A stretch of 64,000 bases of DNA. Origin: Nonomuraea sp. NBC_00507. GTDB taxonomy: Bacteria; Actinomycetota; Actinomycetes; Streptosporangiales; Streptosporangiaceae. Under the pieces are notes generated by a model. It worked only from the letters and a program-made list of their open reading frames with translations. It was not told the origin of the DNA and searched no databases. The stretch lies in assembly GCF_036013525.1 (NCBI RefSeq), contig NZ_CP107853.1:1798001-1862000 (forward strand). Reading direction: 5' to 3'. Of the stretch, positions 53,487-61,779 are shown one piece after another (within the stretch, counting starts at the first letter, position 1; every line of letters begins with the position of its first letter). Both the position numbers and the translations under genes were made by a program.

Positions 53487-56171
53487 TCACAGCAGGCGGG
53501 CGAGTTCAGTACGGGTCGTGATCCCGAGCTTGGGATAGATCTTGTAGAGGTGGTACTCGACGGTGCGAGGGCTGAGGAACAGCCTGGCCGCGACCTCCTT
53601 GCTGGAGGCCCCCTCCGCTACCAGCAGGGCGATCCGCAGCTCCTGCGGGGTCAGCGCGGCCGCGGCGTCGCTCTCCGGCCGGCCCGCGGCCTCGCCCGCC
53701 GCTCGCAGCTCGCCCTGCGCCCGCCGGGCCCACGGTGCCGCGCCCAGCCGCTCGAACGTCTCCCACGCCGCGCGAAGGTGGTGCCGCGCCTGGCCGGGCT
53801 GCTGCGCGCGGCGCAGGTGCTCGCCGTAGAGCAGCGCGGTGCGCGCCTGCTCGAACGGCTCACCGTGGCGGCGCAGGGCCTCCTCGAACAGGCCGCTCTC
53901 GCCGCCGAGCAGGGCACGGCAGCGGGCCAGCAGCGCCAGCGACTCGTCCGTGGTGGCGTGCGCCGCCCATCTCTCATACGCGGCCAGCGCCTCACGGGCC
54001 GCCTCGTGCTCGCCGGCCGCCACGGCGGCTTCCACCCGGTCGGGCGTCGAGCGCCAGACCACCGTCGGGTGACCGGCTCCGGGGCCGGCCGTGGTGATCG
54101 CCGTGAACCGGGCGTGCGCCGCCGCGTACCGGCCCAGGCCCAGGTCCAGCATCGCCAGCGCGTACGCGGCCACGCCCGCGCGCAGGCCGATGCGGTGCGG
54201 GATCGCGATGGCCAGCGCCTCCTCGGCCTGGCGGCGGCACTGCTCCTCCTCGCCCCGCAAGGCCGACACCACGGCCAGGTTCGCCAGGTGGGCGGCGACG
54301 GAATTGGTGTACCCCGCCTCGCGTGCCAGCTCCAGGCCCTCCTCAGCGATGGCCGCACTCTCGGCGAGCCTGCCCTTGAACCGCTCGCCCGTCGAGACGA
54401 ACTCCAGCACGACCGGCAGTTGCCCGACCATCCCCGACACCCTGGCGGCTCGCCCGGCCCGCTCGACGAGCTCCGCGGACACGTCGGCCTCTCCGAGGTA
54501 GCTGGCCGCCGCCGACGCCCACAGCAGCTCTGCCGCCCCGGTCAGCTCGCCGGCCCGGGCCAGCGCGCCGCGCAACAGCTCCGCGCCGGTGCCGTCCTCC
54601 AGCATGGCGCCGATCCCGGTCACCACGTCCCGCAGGAAGCCGGTCGGATGTGCCCTGGCCCGCCGTCCCAGCTCCACGATGGCCCGTACGTCGCCCACGT
54701 AACTCGCGGCCTCGCTGGCGTCCGCCAGCATGGCGATGCTCGCGCCCGACGCCAGGATCCGCACCGCCTCCGCGGCGTCGCCGGAGTTCAGCTCGAAGCG
54801 TCCGCGCAACTGCGCGAGCTCCTCCAGCAGCCGGCCATGCTCCACGGGCCCATGGCTTTCGGCGAGTTCGCGGGCCTCGGCGAGGTGGGTTTGGGCCTGT
54901 CCGGGGCGGCCGCCCAGCCAGGCGGCGGTGGCGGCGTCCTTGAGGCGTTCCGCCCTCAGGAGCGGGTCGGGGGTGAGCTCGGCCGATCGGGCGAGGGCCG
55001 TCGCGGCGTCGCCGTACCCGCCCCTGGCCCGTGCCCGCTCGGCGGATGCCGCCAGCTCGGCGGCGACGTTCTCGTCCCTGCCGACCGTCGCGGCGGCCAG
55101 GTGCAGGGCGCGCCGGTCGTCGTCCACCAGCGCGGCCAGGGCGGCGTGCGCGGCGCGGAGCTGTACAGAGGTGGCGGCGGCATACACGGCCGACCTGATG
55201 AGCGGATGCCGGAACCTGATCATTCCATCGGACACCGTCACCAACCCAGCCACCTCCACCTCGTGCAGCACCCCGTCGGCTCCCGGCTCGCCCGGGCTGT
55301 CCGGCCAGGAGCCGGCGAGGTGGGCGGCGGCACGCAAGACCATGGCGAGCTCGCTCTCCACGGACGCCAGCAACAGGAGGCGGCGGGCCGGCGTGGACAG
55401 CCGGGCCACCTGCTCACCGAACAACTGCTCCCCGCCCGGCAGCGGATCCGGCAACGGCGCACGCCCGGCGAGCTGCTCGGGCGACAGCGACGCGGCGATC
55501 TCGCGGAGCACGAGCGGGTTGCCACCGGTCAGGGCCGCCAGCCTGGTCCTGACCTCGGGCGCGACGGTGACGGCGGCGGCGAGGAGCCGCCCGGAGCTCT
55601 CCTCGTCCAGCCCGCCGACCCGCAGCTCGGGCACGCCCTTCAGCACGGCGTCCCCGCGTACGGCCAGGAGCATCGCGACGCCCTCGGTCCGCAGCCGCCT
55701 CGCCGCGAACAGCAGCGCGTCCGCCGAAGCTCGATCGAACCACTGCACGTCGTCGACCAGGCACAGCAGCCCGCCCGGCGCCGCGGCCTCGGCCAGGAGC
55801 GACAGCACACCCGCCGACACCAGGAATCGGTCCCCGGCAGGAGCGGCGGCCAGACCCAGCGCACCGGAGAGCGCGTCGCGCTGCGGCCCAGGGAGCTCGT
55901 CCAGCAATCCGGTCACCGGATGCAGCAGTTGGTGCAGCGCGGCGAAGGCCAGGTCGGACTCCGACTCGATCCCGCTGGCCCGCAACACCCGCATCGGGCC
56001 GGCATTCCCATGACCGCGCTGGTGCGCGGCAAGAGAGGCGGCCAGGTCCAGGAGGGCGGACTTGCCGATCCCCGCCTCGCCGCGGAGCGCCAGCGCGCGC
56101 CCCTCGCCGGCGCGGGCCGACGCGAGCAGGGCCTCGATGGCGGCGACTTCCGCAACTCTGCCGTACAACAC
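53487..56171 (-). CDS. LuxR-family regulator with N-terminal ATPase (LAL type)
   Basis: 894 residues. Walker A GEAGIGKSALL lies at about 31-41, Walker B LLCLVDDVQWFD follows, and the long Ala/Leu helical middle looks TPR-like. The C-terminal LuxR helix-turn-helix (about 832-894) reads LTPQELRIALLVAEGASSKEVAARLFLSPRTVEYHLYKIYPKLGITTRTELARLL. LAL proteins such as MalT bind ATP and a small inducer before activating promoters. The GTG start has only weak upstream signals but matches the LYGRxAE family beginning. Confidence 0.93.
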   Translation of the reverse strand: MLYGRVAEVAAIEALLASARAGEGRALALRGEAGIGKSALLDLAASLAAHQRGHGNAGPMRVLRASGIESESDLAFAALHQLLHPVTGLLDELPGPQRDALSGALGLAAAPAGDRFLVSAGVLSLLAEAAAPGGLLCLVDDVQWFDRASADALLFAARRLRTEGVAMLLAVRGDAVLKGVPELRVGGLDEESSGRLLAAAVTVAPEVRTRLAALTGGNPLVLREIAASLSPEQLAGRAPLPDPLPGGEQLFGEQVARLSTPARRLLLLASVESELAMVLRAAAHLAGSWPDSPGEPGADGVLHEVEVAGLVTVSDGMIRFRHPLIRSAVYAAATSVQLRAAHAALAALVDDDRRALHLAAATVGRDENVAAELAASAERARARGGYGDAATALARSAELTPDPLLRAERLKDAATAAWLGGRPGQAQTHLAEARELAESHGPVEHGRLLEELAQLRGRFELNSGDAAEAVRILASGASIAMLADASEAASYVGDVRAIVELGRRARAHPTGFLRDVVTGIGAMLEDGTGAELLRGALARAGELTGAAELLWASAAASYLGEADVSAELVERAGRAARVSGMVGQLPVVLEFVSTGERFKGRLAESAAIAEEGLELAREAGYTNSVAAHLANLAVVSALRGEEEQCRRQAEEALAIAIPHRIGLRAGVAAYALAMLDLGLGRYAAAHARFTAITTAGPGAGHPTVVWRSTPDRVEAAVAAGEHEAAREALAAYERWAAHATTDESLALLARCRALLGGESGLFEEALRRHGEPFEQARTALLYGEHLRRAQQPGQARHHLRAAWETFERLGAAPWARRAQGELRAAGEAAGRPESDAAAALTPQELRIALLVAEGASSKEVAARLFLSPRTVEYHLYKIYPKLGITTRTELARLL

Positions 56172-56207
56172 GAAAGGTGACTGTATAGGGAGACGTACGG
56201 GACGCCG

Positions 56208-57632
56208 TCAGGCGGCGCAGGAGTCGTGGGTGGCGTCGAAGCCCTTGATCGACTCGGTGTCGTCGGCGCGCAGCGGTTTCAGGCCCTTCCAGTCGTCGCC
56301 GATCACGAGCACCAGCCGGCTCGTGTTCGCGGCGGCGACCCGCCTGAGGGCGGCGGGGCCGAGGAGGTCGTTCGTGAGTGTGGGCACACGGGTCTCGCCG
56401 TTGGGCCCGTAGAGGATCATGGTCTTCTGCTGCGGCTTGCGGGCCGAGTCGCCGATCTTCGTGATGTGGTAGCCGCGCTGCTCCAGCGAGGCCGCCACTT
56501 GGGTGCCCAGCCCGCTCCGCCAGGTGCCGTTGCGGAGCTCGATCTGGATCTTGGAACGGCTCACCTTGGCCTGGCCGCCCTTGACGCCTTCGACGCTCTG
56601 GTCCCTGGCCACGATCCGGAAGAGCCGCTCCGCCTGCGGCTGCACCCACTCGACCCGGCCGGGCTGGCTGAGTGAGTAGTGCCACGGCGTGGTGATGAAG
56701 CGGATCTTCCCGGCGTCCAGGCCCTGAAGGCTGGTGGCCAGGTCCTTCATGACGCCCGCGGACAGGCCGCGGTCGGTGGTCACCGCCTTCGTGGCGGCGT
56801 CGAGGACGGCCAGGAGCTTGGCCGGGTCGGTGAGCGTCTCGCCGCTCATCGCCTTCTTGACCATCGAGGCGATGAACATCTGCTGCCGCTGGATCCGCCC
56901 GATGTCGGAGCCGTCGCCCAGGCTGTAACGGGCGCGTACGTAGCCCAGCGCCTGCTCGCCGTTGAGCGTCTGCCGCCCGGCGGGCAGGTGCAGCAGCGCC
57001 TTCGTGTCGTCCACACGCTGCGGCAGGCAGACCTCCACGCCGCCCACGGCGTTCACCATGCTCTTGAAGCCGGTGAAGTCCACCTTGACGAAGTGGTCGA
57101 TGTGGATATGGGTCAGCGTCTCGATCGTCTTCCAGGTGCAGGCGATGCCGCCGTAGTTGAACGACTCGTTGATCATGCCGAGGTGCGGCCGCTGCCCGGG
57201 GTGGCCGCCGGCGGCTCGGCAGGCCGGCAACTGGACCAGCGAGTCGCGCGGGAAGCTGATCACCATCGCGTTGTCGCGCTGCGACGAGACATGCACCAGC
57301 ATGATCGTGTCGGTGCGCTCGCCCGTGATGTGGCTGCCGTACTTGGCGTTCTTGCCGGTGCGCTGGTCGGAGCCGACGACCAGGATGTTCATCGCGGTGC
57401 CCGCGACCTTGGGCGGGCGGGTCGCGCCGAGATCCTCGGCGGTGACGTCTTCGTGCTTGATGTTGCCGTTGAGCTTGACGAGGATGCCCACCGCGACGCC
57501 CCCGACCAGGAGGACGACGGTCACCGCGACCGCGATCACCCAGCGCAGCCAGGGCCGCTTGCGGCGTCGTGGCGGCGCGCCAGGATCGGAGGGTGGCGCG
57601 TCGACAAGCCCGCCGCTCACGTGACTCCCCAT
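56208..57632 (-). CDS. LytR-CpsA-Psr family protein with C-terminal LytR_C domain
   Basis: 474 residues, with a basic Pro-rich cytoplasmic N-terminus and a single membrane helix (WVIAVAVTVVLLVGGVAVGILV, about 30-51). The LCP domain follows: MNILVVGSDQRTG, RTDTIMLVHVSSQRDNAMVISFPRDSLVQLP, HIDHFVKVDFTGFKSMVNAVGGVEVCLP, LNGEQALGYVRARYSLGDGSDIGRIQRQQ. The C-terminal extra domain (ELRNGTWRSGLGTQVAASLEQRGYHITKIGD) fits LytR_C. It probably ligates a glycopolymer to peptidoglycan. Confidence 0.93.
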   Translation of the reverse strand: MGSHVSGGLVDAPPSDPGAPPRRRKRPWLRWVIAVAVTVVLLVGGVAVGILVKLNGNIKHEDVTAEDLGATRPPKVAGTAMNILVVGSDQRTGKNAKYGSHITGERTDTIMLVHVSSQRDNAMVISFPRDSLVQLPACRAAGGHPGQRPHLGMINESFNYGGIACTWKTIETLTHIHIDHFVKVDFTGFKSMVNAVGGVEVCLPQRVDDTKALLHLPAGRQTLNGEQALGYVRARYSLGDGSDIGRIQRQQMFIASMVKKAMSGETLTDPAKLLAVLDAATKAVTTDRGLSAGVMKDLATSLQGLDAGKIRFITTPWHYSLSQPGRVEWVQPQAERLFRIVARDQSVEGVKGGQAKVSRSKIQIELRNGTWRSGLGTQVAASLEQRGYHITKIGDSARKPQQKTMILYGPNGETRVPTLTNDLLGPAALRRVAAANTSRLVLVIGDDWKGLKPLRADDTESIKGFDATHDSCAA

Positions 57633-57698
57633 GGGACAGGGCCGAAGGGCCGCCGCCCCTGGCCAAGAGCCTCGCCGTAACTGATCTCGGCCGTGGAA

Positions 57699-57726
57699 CG
57701 TGCCTGAGTGTACTCAGTCAGGCACG
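57699..57726 (-). terminator. Hairpin at the end of the histidine kinase-Mo protein operon
   Basis: CGTGCCTGA (57699-57707) and TCAGGCACG (57718-57726) form a perfect 9-bp stem with a ten-base loop. The stem includes the stop region of the DUF6510-like gene. There is no T-run, so it may be a U-less actinobacterial terminator or an mRNA-stabilising hairpin. Confidence 0.6.
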
Positions 57727-57974
57727 GCCATGCGGAGTGACACGGCGCCGCGCAGGTCCAGCCACGCCGTGCCGGGGCCGCGTACCAGCCTCAGCACCAC
57801 CTCCTCGCAGCCCGGGCAGCGGGCGACCAAGCCGGGCTCGGGGCCGTACACGTGGAGCGCGGCGAGGGGGCCCGTCAGTCCGCAACTCGCGCAGCGGCCG
57901 GTGGCGGTGGTGACGTCCACGGCGAAGATCTCGCCGAGCGGCCCGCCCAGGGCATTGCCATCCAAGTGAGTCAT
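57714..57974 (-). CDS. DUF6510-like small four-Cys protein
   Basis: 86 residues with Cys pairs at 28/31 (CASC) and 53/56 (CPGC), a likely zinc or iron site. The rest is hydrophobic and Gly-rich. It is the last gene of the putative histidine kinase-Mo protein operon, one base after the flavin reductase. Similar small proteins accompany sulfite-oxidase-like genes in actinobacteria. It may be a rubredoxin-like or scaffold partner in the redox chain, an inference. Confidence 0.75.
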   Translation of the reverse strand: MTHLDGNALGGPLGEIFAVDVTTATGRCASCGLTGPLAALHVYGPEPGLVARCPGCEEVVLRLVRGPGTAWLDLRGAVSLRMAVPD

Positions 57975-57975
57975 G

Positions 57976-58704
57976 TCAGTCTCCGGTCGGGCCGAATCGT
58001 TCGGTTCTGATCCGCTCAGGCGCGTGCCCGAGCGTCAGCAGCAGGTCGGCGGCCGCTTCCACGAAGCCGGTCGATCCGCACACGTAGCAGTCCGGCGCGA
58101 AGTCGGCCGGCCAGCCGCCCTCGGCCAGGTCGGCCAGCGTGATCCGCCCGGCCGGACGGGCCGCGCCGGGCGGTGCGGCCCTGGTGTAGACGTAGGTGAT
58201 GTCCAGGCCGGGCTCTGGCCGGCGCAGCTCGGCGGCGTAGTAGCGGCGGTCCTGGTCGCGGAGCGAGTAGAGGAGGCGGAACGGCACGCGGCTGCCGGCC
58301 TGCCGGCGCGCCCGGATCATCGCCATCAACGGCACGACCCCGGACCCGCCGCCGACCAGCATCACCGGAGCCTCGTTCTCGGGCCGCCAGACGAACCAGC
58401 CGCCCACCGGGCCGCGGATCTCGATCTGGTCGCCGGGCTCGATCACCTCGGTCAGGTAGGGCGAGACCTCGCCGTCGGGCACGGCTTCCACGGTCAGCTC
58501 GATGCGGTCGCCGTCGGCGGGGGCGGCCAGCGAATAGCTGCGTTGCGTGGTGTAGCCGTCCTCGGCCGTCAGCCGCACGTCCACGTGCTGCCCCGCCACG
58601 TGTCCTGGCCAGCCGGGCACGTCGAACACCAGTGAGCGGGCGGTGGCGGTCTCGTCGCGGACCTCGTGCAGGCGGGCGGCCTGCCAGGTCAGGCGGCGGC
58701 GCAC
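57976..58704 (-). CDS. FAD/NAD(P)-binding ferredoxin-reductase-like protein
   Basis: 242 residues. The FAD-binding RxYS motif is QRSYSLA (about 85-91), the NAD(P) site is PVMLVGGGSGVVPLMAMIRAR, and the C-terminal CGSTGFVEAAADLLLTLG with a terminal acidic tail resembles FNR-type reductases. There is no iron-sulfur domain. The GTG abuts the stop of the sulfite-oxidase-like gene with no gap. It is likely the electron donor to that Mo protein. Confidence 0.88.
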   Translation of the reverse strand: MRRRLTWQAARLHEVRDETATARSLVFDVPGWPGHVAGQHVDVRLTAEDGYTTQRSYSLAAPADGDRIELTVEAVPDGEVSPYLTEVIEPGDQIEIRGPVGGWFVWRPENEAPVMLVGGGSGVVPLMAMIRARRQAGSRVPFRLLYSLRDQDRRYYAAELRRPEPGLDITYVYTRAAPPGAARPAGRITLADLAEGGWPADFAPDCYVCGSTGFVEAAADLLLTLGHAPERIRTERFGPTGD

Positions 58705-59304
58705 CTAGTCGCCCTCGTAGCGCTGCTCGCGCCACGGGTCGCCGTAGTTGTGGTAGCCGGCGGTCTCCCAGAAGCCGGGCCAGTCCTCGTTGAGCAGCCG
58801 GATGCCGCGTACCCACTTGGCGGACTTCCAGAAGTACAGGTGCGGCACGATCAGCCGGGCCGGGCCGCCGTGCTGTGGCGCCAGCTCCTCGCCGTCGAAG
58901 CGGTGCACGATCCACGCCTTGCCGTCGAGCAGGTCTTCGAGGGGCAGGTTGGTGGTGTAGCCGCCGTAGGAGTAGACCAGCGCGTATTCGGCGGTGGTCT
59001 CGACGTCCTCGAAGAACACGTCGAGGGAGACGCCCTCCCAGCTGGTGCCGAGTTTGGTCCACTTGGTGACGCAGTGGATGTCGACCGTCGGCGTCTGCAT
59101 GGGCAGGGCCATGAACTCCTGCCACGACCAGCGGTGGGTCTGCTCGGCCTCGGTGTCGATGGCGAACTCCCACCGGTCGAGCGGGACCCGCGGCGTCGGC
59201 CCGGCCGACAACACCGGGAAGTCCTCGACCAGGTATTGGCCGGGCGGCAGCCGGTCGCCGCCCTCTCTGCGCCTTCCGCTGAAGCCCCGCGAAACGATGC
59301 CCAC
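58705..59304 (-). CDS. Sulfite oxidase-like molybdopterin oxidoreductase
   Basis: 199 residues, a single Mo-cofactor domain. The Mo ligand Cys78 lies in VDIHCVTKWTKLGTSWEGVSL, and GGYTTNLPLEDLLDGKAWI with the C-terminal WETAGYHNYGDPWREQRY is typical of this stand-alone group. There is no Tat signal or heme domain, so it is cytoplasmic. The GTG has AGGAGG nine bases upstream, overlapping the response-regulator stop. Electrons probably flow to or from the adjacent flavin reductase. The substrate is unknown. Confidence 0.9.
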   Translation of the reverse strand: MGIVSRGFSGRRREGGDRLPPGQYLVEDFPVLSAGPTPRVPLDRWEFAIDTEAEQTHRWSWQEFMALPMQTPTVDIHCVTKWTKLGTSWEGVSLDVFFEDVETTAEYALVYSYGGYTTNLPLEDLLDGKAWIVHRFDGEELAPQHGGPARLIVPHLYFWKSAKWVRGIRLLNEDWPGFWETAGYHNYGDPWREQRYEGD

Positions 59305-59317
59305 GACGCGCCCCCTC

Positions 59318-59995
59318 CTAGTGATCCCGATCTATTCCACCACGCCTCGGGGTGACAAGCCCGGATTCATAGGCGAACACGACGAGTTGTGCCCGATCGC
59401 GCGCCCGCAGCTTGGTCATCGCCCTGCTGACATGCGTCTTCGCGGTGGTCGGGCTGATCACCATGTGGGCGGCGATCTCATCGTTGGACAGGCCGCGGGC
59501 CACCAGTGCGGTGACCTCGCGCTCGCGGTTGGTGAGCACGTCCAGGCCCTCGGGCGCGGGCTCGGGGCGGCGGGCGACGTATTCGCCGATCAGGCGGCGG
59601 GTGATCGCGGGGGAGAGCAGCGCGTCGCCGCGGGCCGCTACCCGGACCCCTTGCAGCAGGTCGGCGGGCTCGGTGTCCTTGACCAGGAACCCGCAGGCCC
59701 CGGCGCGCAGCGCGTTGAAGACGTACTCGTCGAGACCGAAGTTGGTGAGGATCACGACGTGGACGCCGCTCAGCCGTTCGTCGGCGGCGATCCGCCGGGT
59801 CGCCTCGATGCCGTCCATCACCGGCATCTGGATGTCGAGGAGGGCCACGTCGGGCAGGTGCTCCAGGGCGAGCGCGATGGCCTGCTCACCGTTCGGGGCC
59901 TCGGCCACCACCTCGATGTCGTCCTCGGACTCCAGCAGGGCGCGGAAGCTGCCGCGGATGAGCGCCTGGTCGTCCACGATGAGGACGCGGATCAC
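59318..59995 (-). CDS. NarL/LuxR-family response regulator
   Basis: 225 residues. The receiver domain has the acidic VDDQA start and the phospho-acceptor Asp54 in VALLDIQMPVMDGIEATRR, with the switch Lys in GFLVKDTEPADLL. The LuxR helix-turn-helix follows at about 150-210 (LTNREREVTALVARGLSNDEIAAHMVISPTTAKTHVSRAMTKLRARDRAQLVVFAYESGLV). Its ATG overlaps the kinase stop (ATGA). It probably regulates this operon and the divergent multicopper-oxidase genes. Confidence 0.96.
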   Translation of the reverse strand: MIRVLIVDDQALIRGSFRALLESEDDIEVVAEAPNGEQAIALALEHLPDVALLDIQMPVMDGIEATRRIAADERLSGVHVVILTNFGLDEYVFNALRAGACGFLVKDTEPADLLQGVRVAARGDALLSPAITRRLIGEYVARRPEPAPEGLDVLTNREREVTALVARGLSNDEIAAHMVISPTTAKTHVSRAMTKLRARDRAQLVVFAYESGLVTPRRGGIDRDH

Positions 59996-61185
59996 GATGT
60001 CCCTTCCAACGGAAGCGTCTCTTTCGACCGCGACGTTTCCGGCAACGGCTCCTTGAGAGGAAGCTCGGCGCGTACGGTGAAGCCCCCTTCGGGGCGTGGC
60101 TCGGCACGCAGCCGGCCGCCGAGGGCCGTGACGCGCTCACGCATGCCGAGCAGGCCCACGCCGGGCACGGGCGGCGCGTCGCTGGTGGCCGTCCCGTCGT
60201 CGTCCACCTGCACGATCAGCTCCTCGCCCGCGTAGTCCACGCGGACCGCCGCCGTGGCTCCGCCCGCGTGCCTGGAGACGTTGGTGAGGGCCTCCTGAAC
60301 GATCCGGTACGCGGCCCGGTCCACCTCAGCAGGCAGCTCGCGGCGCGCGCCGGAGATCGTCACCGTGGCCGCCAGGCCTGTCGAACGGGCTCGCTCCACG
60401 AGATCATCGAGCCGATCGAGCCCGCTGGAGTGCACCTCGGCGTCGGCGGAGCCGCTGGAGTCGCGCAGCACCTCCAGCGTGGCGCGTAGCTCCCGCATGG
60501 CGTCGCTGCTGGCCTCCTGGATCGCCAGCAGCGCCGCGGGCACGTCCTCGCCGCGCTTGCGTGCCAGGTGGACGGCCACCCCGGCCTGGACCTTGATGAT
60601 CGAGATGCTGTGGGTGAGCGAGTCGTGCAGCTCCCTGGCGATGCGTAGCCGCTCCTCGCCGGCGCGGCGCCTGGCCATCTCCTCGCGGGTGCGCTCGGCC
60701 TCGGCGGCCCGCTGTTCGGCCTGTTCAAGGTACGCCTGCCGGTGCCGGTTCACCGTCGCCGTCACGCCGGCCGTGAGGAACCAGCCTACGAGCAGTGTGG
60801 TGGTCTGGAGATTCTGCCCGGACCAGTCAGCGTTGGGGAGGTTCACCGCCAGGCTGCCGGCCAGGAACACCACGCTCGCCAGCGTCGCGGGCAACCGGTG
60901 GCCGGCCCTGACCGCGGCGAACACCGATATCAGCACGGGAAAGGCGGACGGCGGACCAGGCTGGGCGTGCGCCGCGAAGACGAGCATGCAGGCCGTGCTG
61001 ACGGCCAGAGGCACCAGGGGAGCCCGGCGCCAGGCGACGAGGGAGAGCGACCCGGTGATGACGGCCGCGAAGTCGAGCGCTCCCACGCCCGGCGTGTCTG
61101 CCACGGTGACCGACAGCGCGGCGGCCACCACCACGGCGAGCAGGACGTCCTTGACGAGCGGCGGCCACCGGTCCAGATAGCTCAT
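59992..61185 (-). CDS. Sensor histidine kinase (HisKA_3/NarX-type)
   Basis: 397 residues. The N-terminus has about four or five membrane helices (residues 13-145) with no obvious large sensor domain. The dimerisation box has the phospho-His187 in LRIARELHDSLTHSISIIKVQAGVAVHLARK. The ATPase domain includes RIVQEALTNVSRHA and PPVPGVGLLGMRERVTALGG. It forms a two-component pair with the overlapping response regulator. The signal is probably membrane-derived. Confidence 0.95.
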   Translation of the reverse strand: MSYLDRWPPLVKDVLLAVVVAAALSVTVADTPGVGALDFAAVITGSLSLVAWRRAPLVPLAVSTACMLVFAAHAQPGPPSAFPVLISVFAAVRAGHRLPATLASVVFLAGSLAVNLPNADWSGQNLQTTTLLVGWFLTAGVTATVNRHRQAYLEQAEQRAAEAERTREEMARRRAGEERLRIARELHDSLTHSISIIKVQAGVAVHLARKRGEDVPAALLAIQEASSDAMRELRATLEVLRDSSGSADAEVHSSGLDRLDDLVERARSTGLAATVTISGARRELPAEVDRAAYRIVQEALTNVSRHAGGATAAVRVDYAGEELIVQVDDDGTATSDAPPVPGVGLLGMRERVTALGGRLRAEPRPEGGFTVRAELPLKEPLPETSRSKETLPLEGTS

Positions 61186-61242
61186 CTCTGCAGATTAGGG
61201 TCTTTGCCCGCGATGATCCTCCCTTGGCAGGCGTATTCCGTC

Positions 61243-61293
61243 ACTACTCCCCGCGAAGTAGTCCCGTAGATCGTGATCCGGAGGTCGTACGGG
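61243..61293. promoter_or_regulatory. Two inverted repeats in the divergent kinase/multicopper oxidase region
   Basis: ACTACT-N8-AGTAGT (61243-61262) and CCCGTA-N19-TACGGG (61263-61293) are adjacent, both with perfect 6-bp arms. The gap lies between the kinase operon and the divergent membrane-protein gene. The sites fit a NarL-type response regulator dimer controlling both sides. Binding is inferred. Confidence 0.5.
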
Positions 61294-61386
61294 CAGAAGC
61301 ATCCCCTCGCACGACGACCGCTGACCGGCCGGAATACCACCATGTGCGGATATGGACACGATCCGAGCATCCACAGGAGAACGATC

Positions 61387-61779
61387 ATGACCGTACACCA
61401 GCACGTCGCCGCCCCTTCCTGGACCATGCAGGCGCTGCGCGCCGCCGTGGTCCTGCACGTCGCCGCGCTGCTGTTCCAGGCGGTGACGGCCGGAATGTTG
61501 CTGTCGTCTCCCGGTGGCCGGGCCCTGCACATGACCTCCGGGATCGCCCTGGTCGTCATCGGCCTCCTGCACCTGGTCATGGCGATCCTGGTGTGGCGGC
61601 CGGGCGGCGGGCCCGCGAGGTTCATCGTCACGGCCGCATTGCTCCTGGTGTTCACGATCGTGGCGGCGATCCTGGGCGAGCTGGGGATCAAGACCCTCCA
61701 CCTGCCGCTCGGTGTGCTGCTGTTCGGCGGCGGCGTCATGCAGCTCAGCAGGGTGCTCGCCAGGCCCGGTCCGGCATGA
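61387..61779 (+). CDS. Small four-helix membrane protein
   Basis: 130 residues with AGGAGA six bases before the ATG. It has four hydrophobic helices: ALRAAVVLHVAALLFQAVTAGML, HMTSGIALVVIGLLHLVMAILVW, ARFIVTAALLLVFTIVAAILG and HLPLGVLLFGGGVMQL. It resembles small membrane partners of copper or redox proteins but no named family is certain. It is the first gene of the multicopper-oxidase unit; its stop overlaps that start (ATGA). Confidence 0.85.
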   Translation: MTVHQHVAAPSWTMQALRAAVVLHVAALLFQAVTAGMLLSSPGGRALHMTSGIALVVIGLLHLVMAILVWRPGGGPARFIVTAALLLVFTIVAAILGELGIKTLHLPLGVLLFGGGVMQLSRVLARPGPA

